DNA of 5,078 bases, from assembly GCA_902493585.1 (NCBI GenBank), contig CABUPZ010000129.1, forward strand, positions 1-5,078. Reading direction: 5' to 3'. The position numbers were made by a program, and so were the translations under genes. Under the pieces are notes generated by a model. It ran no database searches. It had not been told where the DNA came from and was given only the letters and a program-made list of their open reading frames with translations. Position 1 is the first letter of the stretch. Every line of letters starts with the position of its first letter. The stretch is from an uncultured Fusicatenibacter sp. (GTDB taxonomy: Bacteria > Bacillota > Clostridia > Lachnospirales > Lachnospiraceae). This document shows, piece by piece, positions 1 to 5,078 of this stretch.

Positions 1-201
1 TTCTACAGAGGGTGTCTTTCTTTTGTGCAATATTTTGGATTTGCTCATTTATAGTTTCTGATTTTTCTTTTTGTATATTTTCCGAAGAAACACTGCTTTT
101 TTTCCGTCTGCTTTCTTAAGATTTTTTGTATCTGTGCAAAGCCATGCGAAACGGAAGCAAAACCGCAAGCAGGAAAAAGATGGCAAATTCCGGAAATATC
201 A
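1..201. other. A/T-rich intergenic region, no gene seen
   Basis: This stretch upstream of the ferredoxin promoter is rich in T tracts and contains no open frame with a convincing start and ribosome binding site. A reverse-strand frame covering about 45-299 is low-complexity (Phe/Ile/Leu/Lys-rich), overlaps the well-supported promoter and the start of the ferredoxin gene, and is not believed. No tRNA-like fold, strong terminator or operator palindrome was recognised. Any gene to the left ends or starts outside the window. Confidence 0.6.
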
Positions 202-230
202 TTGAGAAAAAAGTTCAAAAATGGTAAAAT
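202..230 (+). promoter_or_regulatory. Sigma-A-type promoter of the ferredoxin-like gene
   Basis: A -35 hexamer TTGAGA (202-207, one mismatch to TTGACA) is followed after exactly 17 bases by a -10 hexamer TAAAAT (225-230, one mismatch to TATAAT). TG at 222-223 gives the extended -10 pattern TGnTAAAAT. Transcription would begin near 237, leaving a leader of about 30 bases, so the gene probably has its own short transcript. No operator-like palindrome is visible over the promoter. The call rests on hexamer match and spacing only. Confidence 0.75.
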
Positions 231-252
231 AGGAAAAACAACATCTTTAAGC

Positions 253-257
253 GGAGG
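253..257 (+). promoter_or_regulatory. Ribosome binding site of the ferredoxin-like gene
   Basis: A perfect GGAGG lies 10 bases before the ATG at 268-270 and fixes the start of the ferredoxin-like protein. Confidence 0.85.
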
Positions 258-267
258 ATAAAACAAA

Positions 268-648
268 ATGAAAAAACTGAAAGTAAAAAAAGGCAGCACC
301 TGTATGGCTTGTCTTGCCTGTGTGGGAGCATGTTCTGAGGCATTTTATAAGGTATTTGATCCGGACAAGGCATGTCTGCAGATCGTAGAGAAAAAGGCTG
401 TTCGCCCGATCGCCTGTCCGCAGTGCGGTAAATGTGCCGAGGCCTGTCCGGAAGGCGCCATTACCCAGAACCCGAAGGGCGTTTACATGATCAACAAGAA
501 AAAATGTACGGGATGCGGAGCCTGTGCGAAGGCCTGTCCATTTGGCCTGATCGTAAAAACCGAGGGCAATCCGGCTTCCAAATGTATTGCCTGCGGTATC
601 TGCGCGAAAGCCTGTCCGATGGATGTACTGGAAGTTGTGGACGAATAA
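268..648 (+). CDS. 4Fe-4S polyferredoxin, CooF/HycB-like electron-transfer protein
   Basis: This 126-residue cytoplasmic protein should carry up to four [4Fe-4S] clusters and shuttle low-potential electrons to or from a partner oxidoreductase. Four complete CxxCxxCxxxC motifs are visible: C12/15/18/22, C50/53/56/60, C80/83/86/90 and C106/109/112/116; C36 is an extra cysteine. Motifs 2, 3 and 4 are followed by Pro, while motif 1 is followed by Ser. The third motif reads CxGCxxCxxACPFG. That pattern is typical of the CooF/HycB/DmsB family, where motifs 2 and 3 form a ferredoxin module inserted between motifs 1 and 4, so 1+4 and 2+3 pairing is the likely arrangement (inference). At 126 residues it is compact for that family. 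There is no signal peptide or membrane segment. The start is fixed by GGAGG and a good promoter. No catalytic partner (hydrogenase, CO dehydrogenase, formate dehydrogenase or aldehyde oxidoreductase) lies in the window, so the physiological role is unknown. It is convergent with, and probably unrelated to, the debranching gene. Confidence 0.9.
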   Translation: MKKLKVKKGSTCMACLACVGACSEAFYKVFDPDKACLQIVEKKAVRPIACPQCGKCAEACPEGAITQNPKGVYMINKKKCTGCGACAKACPFGLIVKTEGNPASKCIACGICAKACPMDVLEVVDE

Positions 649-671
649 TGATCCGAACTCTTAGATATCGC

Positions 672-698
672 CAGGATCTCGTGTAAGCACAGATCCTG
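672..698 (+). other. Hairpin in the 3' region after the ferredoxin-like gene
   Basis: CAGGATCT (672-679) pairs perfectly with AGATCCTG (691-698). Inside it, GTG (681-683) pairs with CAC (688-690) around a TAAG loop, giving 11 base pairs with one bulged C at 680. No T tract follows, so it is not an intrinsic terminator by itself. It starts 23 bases after the stop codon and ends 21 bases before the terminator stem. A role in protecting the 3' end of the mRNA is possible but is inference. Confidence 0.55.
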
Positions 699-719
699 AC
701 TCATTGCTCACATAAACAT

Positions 720-766
720 AAAAATGCACTGTGGAACGTCGTCGGACAATTCCACAGTGCATTTTT
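720..766. terminator. Bidirectional intrinsic terminator between convergent genes
   Basis: A 17-base arm (720-736) is perfectly complementary to a 17-base arm (750-766). The 13-base gap can form three more pairs (GTC 738-740 with GAC 745-747). The outer ends are five A's on the left and five T's on the right, so RNA made from either strand ends in a G/C-containing stem followed by a U tract. It lies about 70 bases after the ferredoxin stop and about 100 bases after the debranching-gene stop, and so should end both transcripts. Confidence 0.9.
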
Positions 767-869
767 CTGTTAAACGAAAAACAATTGATTCCCTCTCGCC
801 GCCTGGCAGAATGATCGATGCCCGTTTCCGCAGACAGCATTCCGACAAAAAGGGACAAAATTTACAATT
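767..869. other. 3' untranslated region of the debranching gene, nothing further recognised
   Basis: About 100 bases separate the stop codon of the reverse-strand gene from the terminator. Only weak inverted repeats are present, such as GAATG/CATTC, and no credible short gene was found. Confidence 0.5.
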
Positions 870-3800
870 TTACTCCCGCGCCAGCAGAACCATCGATTTT
901 GCCGGAAGCATCATGCTTTCTTTCATCTCTGCTCCATCCTCTGCGCAGCGTTTTCCATCGCAGAGCAGTTTCCAGTTTCCTTCCGGAAGTTTCTGCAAAG
1001 CTTCTTTTTCCCATGGATTGTAGAAGACGCAGACTGCGCGGCCATCCGGGTATTCCAGTTCGTAACCTGCGATCTGGTTTTCACGGAAAAATGTCTTTTT
1101 ACAGTCCGGCTCGCACGTTCCGTATGCCTGAAATTTTCGGCGCAGAGCGAGAAGACCACGGTAATAGTCCACCAGCTCTTCCTGCTCTAAGGCGCGTGTC
1201 CAGTCAATTTTGTTGAGCTGCCACGACGATTTGAAGCTGTTTCCTTCGCCATGCTTCGTGCGCGCAAATTCCTCACCCGCCTGGAAAAACGGCATTCCCT
1301 TGCAGGTCATCACAATGCCCGCCGCCAGACGGTTCATCGAAAGCGTCCGCTCATCCATCTTGTCAAAATCCGGCTCCGCATCCTCCTTCCGCTTCGGATC
1401 GGACAGTTTTAATTTATCCCACAGTGTATAATTATCATGTGCCGACACATACGGAATCAGCTGGCTCGCATTGCGCGGCTCATAGGCTCCTTTTCCGTCC
1501 AGCCAGCCGTCTGTCGCGGAAAGTATTCCTGCTGAAAGACGCTCTTTTCCATTGACATAGCCTCCCTCTGCGGCAATGAAAACACTTCCCTTGATGGAAT
1601 CTCTCGTATCGTCACAGAACATGGAAATGCCATCCATCAGCTTTCCGATATTCTGTTTATCCGAAGGGAAATATCCTTCCTGCATTGCGCTTGCCGCTGC
1701 TTTCCACGGTTCACCGTAAACCAGAATCTCCTCGCCGCGCGGCATCCGGTTCAGAGCTGTGCGGATCGCATTCATGGTCTCCGTGTCATGCAGTGCCATC
1801 AGATCGAAGCGGAAACCGTCGATATGATATTCCTTCGCCCAGTAACAAACCGAGTGAACCATAAAGCGGCGGAACATCTCCCTTTCACTTGCCGTCTCGT
1901 TTCCACAGTCGGAGCCATTGGAAATCGTGCCATCCTCCCATTCACGGTAATAATAATAAGGAACTGTTTTCTGAAGCGGCGAATCGAGATTGTACGTATG
2001 ATTGTATACCACATCCATAATCACGCCGATGCCGGCTTTATGCAGTGCCTGAACCATTTCCTTCATTTCCCGGATACGTACCTCCCCGTGGAAAGGATCG
2101 GTTGCATAGGATCCCTCCGGCACATTGTACTGCACCGGGTCGTAGCCCCAGTTGAACGCTTCCGCATCGTCTTCCGGCACACTTCCGAAATCGAAAACAG
2201 GAAGCAGATGCACATGAGAAATGCCAAGCGACTTCAGATAATCGAGCCCTGTCGCATGAATTCCGTCTCCACTCAGCGTTGTGCCTTCTTCCGTAAATGC
2301 CAGAAACTTTCCACGGTGCTTATCCGAAACACCGGAATTCGGATCGCTTGAAAAATCCTTCACATGAAGCTCATACACACAGCGGTCCTCCGGCCGGATT
2401 TCCGGTCTTTTATCCTGCTCCCAGCCCACCGGGTCCGTCTCTGCAAGATTTACTACCATACTCCGCTCCGAATCAATACCGGAAGCCACGCCGTACGGAT
2501 CGACCGTATCAAAAACGCCATCTGAGTGCAGAATGTGATACGTATAATACGTTCCATACCAGGCTCCCTGCAATGCACAACTCCAGACACCCTTTTCGCC
2601 GCGCGTCATCGCAAGCGAAGCTATTTTTCGGTCCCCGTGCTCCCGGCTGCTGCCGCGGGAAAACAGCTCCAGCGAAACCTCCATTGCTGTCGGCGCCCAG
2701 AGCTTCCACTCTGTCACAAACTGCTCATCCTTTTTCGGCATCTGCCAGTTTCCATCACATTCCCTGCTCTTCTTCACCGAGACACCGAGGTCATCCCCTT
2801 CATACGTAAAGTTTTCCACAAATTCTTCCGATTCAAAAAAGCTTTTCCACTCCGCCGGCGTTCTTTTCACCACCGCATTCATCTTCTTTCCCTCCATTTC
2901 TTTGTAAACCCGCAGAATCTCTCCGACACTCCACGCCTGCGCATAGCAGCCCTTCGACATCACCGGCGCCGCACCATCATAAATCTCCGCCAGATGAAAC
3001 AGGCATCCTTCCTGCATCCAGCTCGCAAGACGGTCCAGTCCGCGGCGCACTTCCTGTTTTCCCTCCTTCGGGAAATAGTTCAGCACCGCACGGAAATACG
3101 CCCCAAGCGGAAATCCCCAGACTGTCCCCTGATGATATGCCCTGTCACGCTCCGGCTGGCTTCCGCCGATCCATGGATGAAATGCCGGATCCTCCATCTC
3201 CAATGACCGCAGTCCTGCTGTCGTATACAGCTTTTCTTTAACCGCCTGTAAGATCCGCTGCCCCTGCTTCTGACTCATCATCTGAAACGGAAGCGCCAGC
3301 ACAAAGACCTGATTGCATCGAAACTGCTTCTCTTCATACGTGCCGTTCAGCACATCCTTCAGATATCCTTCCTCTTCCATCCAGAACTTTTCGAGGAAAC
3401 TCTTCTTCACCTGCTCCGCAAGCTTCCCATACGCCGATCCATCCTTTCCGACAAACGGCGCCAGCTCTTCCAGAATCCTCAGACCATTATACCAGTACGC
3501 ATTAATCTCCACCGGCTTCCCGTGACGCGGGGTCGGCAGCTCCTTGTCAATCCGCACATCCATCCACGTCACCTGTTCCAGACCGCCCCCGGCCATAATC
3601 AGCCCGTCACTGTCCATTTTAATATGGAAATCCGTTCCCTTCTGATACCAGAACACAATATCCTCCATCACCGGAAACGCCTCGCGCACAAACTCCAGAT
3701 CTCCTGTTTCAAGGTAATACTCATACACCACATCCAGAAACAAAAGGGCCGCATCCACCGTATTATACATCGGAAGCGCATCTCCCTCCGGAAACAGGTT

Positions 3801-4835
3801 AGGCATCAGTCCTTCTTTTGTATACGCCATAAAGGTTCGAAGAATGCTCTTGCACTCTTCATATTCCCCAATTGCCAGCGTGCACCCCGGCAGCGAAATC
3901 ATCGTATCCCGCCCCCAGTCCGCAAAATAAGGAAAACCAGCCATAATACTCTTCCCACCTGTCGATGCACGTTCCGTAATATACTGACTCGCACTCACCG
4001 CCAGCCGCTTTCCCACCGGATCAGAAATCCCGGACTTTTCCGCAATCGCCTCCTGCCGCTTCTCTTCCCCTTCTATCCACAGCGCAATCCTTTCCTCATC
4101 CCACTTATCCACATCATCCGCGAGACTATACACAACAAAAAAGACCTGCTCCCTGCCGTCTCCCGTCATCTCAAACCGAATCCGATGATTCACGACAGCA
4201 CTTCCGATACCATCTCTTCCATCCCGTGCATCCTGCTCAAAAAACAAATCCCTCCAGATCCTCTCCTTCTCCATCTGAAGCTCCCCATTCGTTCCATAAG
4301 AAAGAATCACACCATTACTCGCAATGCACTTCCGGTCCACCGCAAAATTCTGCCCCTCCTGCAGCTGCTCTCCCTTCGCCGCAAACCGCATCACCGGCCG
4401 AACCGAAAAACTTCCCTTCTTCCCACTTCTCACCCGATACCGAACAAGAACCGGATTTTCCCCCTGAACCATCCCAATCGTCTTCTCAATTTCAATCCCC
4501 TTCACCCGGTAAAACCATACCGGCAGACTCCCCATCTCAAATCCTTCCAGAAACCGAAACCCCTCCGTATTCTGCGTCCGATTCACAAACTCCTGTGAAA
4601 ACAGCTCCGTCTCCTCACCATCCACCTCCAACGTCTCCCAGACATTCGAAATCAGATGCTCCCGCACCGTAGGCGCCTTCAGCGCCCCCATCAACAGCGC
4701 CTGATCATTCCTCGCCGCATTCCCCATCACCGCCAGCGAACAATAACCTCCCAGTCCGTTTGTCAGCAAAAAACACTTCTTTTCTCCACTCCGGAAATCC
4801 ATCCACTCCGAAGCATTCAGTCGAATCCTATCCAT
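870..4835 (-). CDS. Fused amylo-alpha-1,6-glucosidase (GH133) and type I pullulanase
   Basis: This 1321-residue cytoplasmic enzyme should remove alpha-1,6 branches from glycogen or imported maltodextrins. Residues about 1-265 form the bacterial debranching N-terminal domain (LLTNGLGGY at 23-31). Residues about 285-650 are the GH133 (alpha/alpha)6 domain: DWGRD 306-310, YNTVDA 357-362, TWMD 423-426, VEIN 442-445, YHQGTVWG 567-574 and EIYDG 617-621. D426 and E617 are the candidate acid and base. From M652 a complete type I pullulanase follows: YEGDDLG 678-684, CBM48 about 705-785, and FNWGYDP 894-900, the type I signature with F in place of the first Y. Its GH13 regions are DVVYNH 941-946, GFRFD with nucleophile D1011, GEPW with acid/base E1042, and HDN with D1134; a beta-domain ends the protein. 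All catalytic residues are intact and no signal peptide is seen. The start is the ATG at 4833-4835, 9 bases after GGAGG. An upstream in-frame TTG at 4860-4862 would translate through that binding site and is rejected. Each half matches the usual length of a free-standing enzyme. An internal ribosome binding site at the junction may give a separate pullulanase (870-2882, 670 residues). Confidence 0.93.
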   Translation of the reverse strand: MDRIRLNASEWMDFRSGEKKCFLLTNGLGGYCSLAVMGNAARNDQALLMGALKAPTVREHLISNVWETLEVDGEETELFSQEFVNRTQNTEGFRFLEGFEMGSLPVWFYRVKGIEIEKTIGMVQGENPVLVRYRVRSGKKGSFSVRPVMRFAAKGEQLQEGQNFAVDRKCIASNGVILSYGTNGELQMEKERIWRDLFFEQDARDGRDGIGSAVVNHRIRFEMTGDGREQVFFVVYSLADDVDKWDEERIALWIEGEEKRQEAIAEKSGISDPVGKRLAVSASQYITERASTGGKSIMAGFPYFADWGRDTMISLPGCTLAIGEYEECKSILRTFMAYTKEGLMPNLFPEGDALPMYNTVDAALLFLDVVYEYYLETGDLEFVREAFPVMEDIVFWYQKGTDFHIKMDSDGLIMAGGGLEQVTWMDVRIDKELPTPRHGKPVEINAYWYNGLRILEELAPFVGKDGSAYGKLAEQVKKSFLEKFWMEEEGYLKDVLNGTYEEKQFRCNQVFVLALPFQMMSQKQGQRILQAVKEKLYTTAGLRSLEMEDPAFHPWIGGSQPERDRAYHQGTVWGFPLGAYFRAVLNYFPKEGKQEVRRGLDRLASWMQEGCLFHLAEIYDGAAPVMSKGCYAQAWSVGEILRVYKEMEGKKMNAVVKRTPAEWKSFFESEEFVENFTYEGDDLGVSVKKSRECDGNWQMPKKDEQFVTEWKLWAPTAMEVSLELFSRGSSREHGDRKIASLAMTRGEKGVWSCALQGAWYGTYYTYHILHSDGVFDTVDPYGVASGIDSERSMVVNLAETDPVGWEQDKRPEIRPEDRCVYELHVKDFSSDPNSGVSDKHRGKFLAFTEEGTTLSGDGIHATGLDYLKSLGISHVHLLPVFDFGSVPEDDAEAFNWGYDPVQYNVPEGSYATDPFHGEVRIREMKEMVQALHKAGIGVIMDVVYNHTYNLDSPLQKTVPYYYYREWEDGTISNGSDCGNETASEREMFRRFMVHSVCYWAKEYHIDGFRFDLMALHDTETMNAIRTALNRMPRGEEILVYGEPWKAAASAMQEGYFPSDKQNIGKLMDGISMFCDDTRDSIKGSVFIAAEGGYVNGKERLSAGILSATDGWLDGKGAYEPRNASQLIPYVSAHDNYTLWDKLKLSDPKRKEDAEPDFDKMDERTLSMNRLAAGIVMTCKGMPFFQAGEEFARTKHGEGNSFKSSWQLNKIDWTRALEQEELVDYYRGLLALRRKFQAYGTCEPDCKKTFFRENQIAGYELEYPDGRAVCVFYNPWEKEALQKLPEGNWKLLCDGKRCAEDGAEMKESMMLPAKSMVLLARE
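2891..2895 (-). promoter_or_regulatory. Internal ribosome binding site at the module junction
   Basis: On the reverse strand GGAGG (part of GGAGGG, 2890-2895) lies 8 bases before an in-frame ATG at 2880-2882, codon 652. This is exactly where the GH133 domain ends and a stand-alone type I pullulanase would begin. It could start translation of a 670-residue pullulanase inside the long gene, or be a relic of two adjacent genes that became joined. Some chance of coincidence remains, because the local codons (for Met-Glu-Gly-Lys-Lys) are purine-rich. Confidence 0.5.
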
Positions 4836-4844
4836 ACCGCAAAA

Positions 4845-4849
4845 CCTCC
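4845..4849 (-). promoter_or_regulatory. Ribosome binding site deciding the start of the debranching fusion
   Basis: GGAGG on the reverse strand (CCTCC on +) is 9 bases upstream of the ATG at 4833-4835. The longer reading frame beginning at TTG 4860-4862 encodes this binding site as Trp-Arg, and no comparable site precedes that TTG, so the shorter start is preferred. Confidence 0.85.
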
Positions 4850-4866
4850 AAATTTTACACAATATG

Positions 4867-4917
4867 TTCCCGGAACTTTTCTGTTCTCATAAAATCAAGC
4901 ACAAAAAACTCCGGAAA
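4867..4917 (-). promoter_or_regulatory. Hairpin in the 5' leader of the debranching gene
   Basis: The arms 4867-4880 and 4904-4917 are each 14 bases long. In the reverse-strand transcript they form 11 Watson-Crick and 3 G-U pairs with no mismatch, around a 23-base loop. On the forward strand the same three positions are C-A mismatches. The hairpin begins a few bases from the predicted transcription start (about 4922) and ends about 17 bases before GGAGG, so it does not cover the ribosome binding site. It may stabilise the mRNA 5' end; a regulatory role is unproven. Confidence 0.5.
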
Positions 4918-4928
4918 TATTTTTTTTC

Positions 4929-4957
4929 ATTCTATCTCCAAACTTCGCACCAGTCAA
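4929..4957 (-). promoter_or_regulatory. Sigma-A-type promoter of the debranching fusion gene
   Basis: Read on the reverse strand, the -35 hexamer TTGACT (4952-4957) is followed after exactly 17 bases by the -10 hexamer TAGAAT (4929-4934). Each has one mismatch to consensus. Transcription should start near 4922, giving a leader of about 87 bases. The -35 hexamer overlaps the edge of the first right-hand repeat unit by three bases. No clear catabolite-control (cre) palindrome was recognised nearby. Confidence 0.75.
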
Positions 4958-4998
4958 CAAACTCACGCCGATTCGCCCTCCGGGCGAATCCAGCCCCT
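4955..4998. repeat. Palindromic repeat, copy 1
   Basis: This is a 44-base unit running from CAACAA to CAGCCCCT. It contains a 9-bp palindrome (4970-4978 pairing with 4982-4990) around a TCC loop. It matches copy 2, 80 bases to the right, at 39 of 44 positions. No T tract follows the stem on either strand, so it is not an intrinsic terminator. Its left end touches the -35 box of the debranching gene. It looks like a small dispersed palindromic (REP-like) element, though only two copies are visible here. Confidence 0.75.
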
Positions 4999-5034
4999 CT
5001 CCCCGTCCTCCAACACACTCTCCCCTTCCACACA
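4999..5034. other. Pyrimidine-rich spacer between repeat copies
   Basis: These 36 bases contain only one G on the forward strand and are mostly C and T. They contain no coding frame and no recognisable element. They may be part of a longer repeat array continuing beyond the window. Confidence 0.5.
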
Positions 5035-5078
5035 CAACAATCTCACGCCGATCTGCCCTCCGGGCAGATCCAGCCCCT
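5035..5078. repeat. Palindromic repeat, copy 2 (runs to the window edge)
   Basis: This second copy of the 44-base unit carries its 9-bp palindrome at 5050-5058 and 5062-5070 around the same TCC loop. Of its five differences from copy 1, four fall in the stem as two compensated base-pair changes and one is just outside it (4961 A versus 5041 T). The unit may continue past the window end. Confidence 0.75.

Noticed and set aside
85..117. AAGAAA/TTTCTT inverted repeat as a regulatory hairpin
   Set aside because: Only six A/T-rich pairs around a 21-base loop, expected by chance in such A/T-rich DNA.
45..299. An 84-codon reverse-strand frame upstream of and into the ferredoxin gene
   Set aside because: It is low-complexity and covers a near-consensus promoter, the ribosome binding site and the start of a clear gene.
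2297..3206. Overlapping forward-strand frames of 170 and 226 codons
   Set aside because: Both are antisense to conserved debranching-enzyme sequence, overlap each other in different frames and lack recognisable domains.
3522..4598. A 358-codon open frame on the forward strand, opposite the debranching gene
   Set aside because: It lies wholly inside the well-supported reverse-strand gene, has His/Arg/Pro/Ile-rich low-complexity content with no recognisable domain, and its length is explained by the strong base skew of that region.
4836..4862. Upstream TTG start adding nine residues to the debranching enzyme
   Set aside because: The extension translates through the GGAGG binding site, has no good binding site of its own, and the ATG at 4833-4835 is ideally spaced.
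4979..4981. GGA in the hairpin loop (reverse strand) as a CsrA binding site
   Set aside because: The loop matches only the minimal GGA core. There is no wider consensus, and the hairpins lie upstream of the predicted transcription start rather than in the leader.
4970..4990. Right-edge palindromes as intrinsic terminators or CRISPR repeats
   Set aside because: No T tract follows the stems on either strand. Only two units are seen, separated by a single short pyrimidine-rich spacer, and there are no cas genes.

Overview
The window looks like a chromosomal segment of an anaerobic, fermentative Gram-positive bacterium, most likely a gut Clostridia/Lachnospiraceae-type organism. This is inferred from strong GGAGG ribosome binding sites at both genes, consensus sigma-A-type promoters, A/T-rich intergenic DNA, a cysteine-rich polyferredoxin and intracellular alpha-glucan debranching enzymes. 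Genus cannot be fixed from the sequence alone.

Layout, left to right. Positions 1-267 are A/T-rich intergenic DNA carrying a near-consensus extended -10 promoter and a ribosome binding site. Positions 268-648 (+) encode a 126-residue protein with four CxxCxxCxxxC motifs, a compact electron-transfer protein of the CooF/HycB/DmsB type. Positions 649-869 are a convergent intergenic region with two perfect or near-perfect hairpins. The second (720-766) has A and T tracts on both sides and should terminate both genes. Positions 870-4835 (-) hold one very long gene, 1321 residues from the preferred ATG, which joins two complete debranching enzymes: an N-terminal GH133 amylo-alpha-1,6-glucosidase (about 1-650) and a C-terminal type I pullulanase (CBM48 plus GH13, about 652-1321). 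Its promoter and a 5'-leader hairpin lie at 4867-4957. The right edge (4955-5078) carries two copies of a 44-base repeat, each enclosing a 9-bp palindrome.

The two genes are not an obvious functional pair. They converge, each has its own promoter, and they share only the terminator. The large enzyme would act in the cytoplasm on glycogen or imported branched maltodextrins, since no secretion signal is visible. Its GH133 half is expected to remove single-glucose branch stubs and its pullulanase half to release longer alpha-1,6 side chains. The small ferredoxin-like protein would pass low-potential electrons to a redox enzyme encoded elsewhere.

The most interesting points are: (1) the two-enzyme fusion, with an intact in-frame Shine-Dalgarno sequence and ATG exactly at the module junction, so the pullulanase may also be made as a separate 670-residue protein; (2) the right-edge repeats, whose two base-pair differences are compensatory on both arms; (3) a leader hairpin whose mismatches become G-U pairs only in the transcribed strand; and (4) a strong G/C skew in the promoter-proximal part of the large gene that disappears in the pullulanase part.
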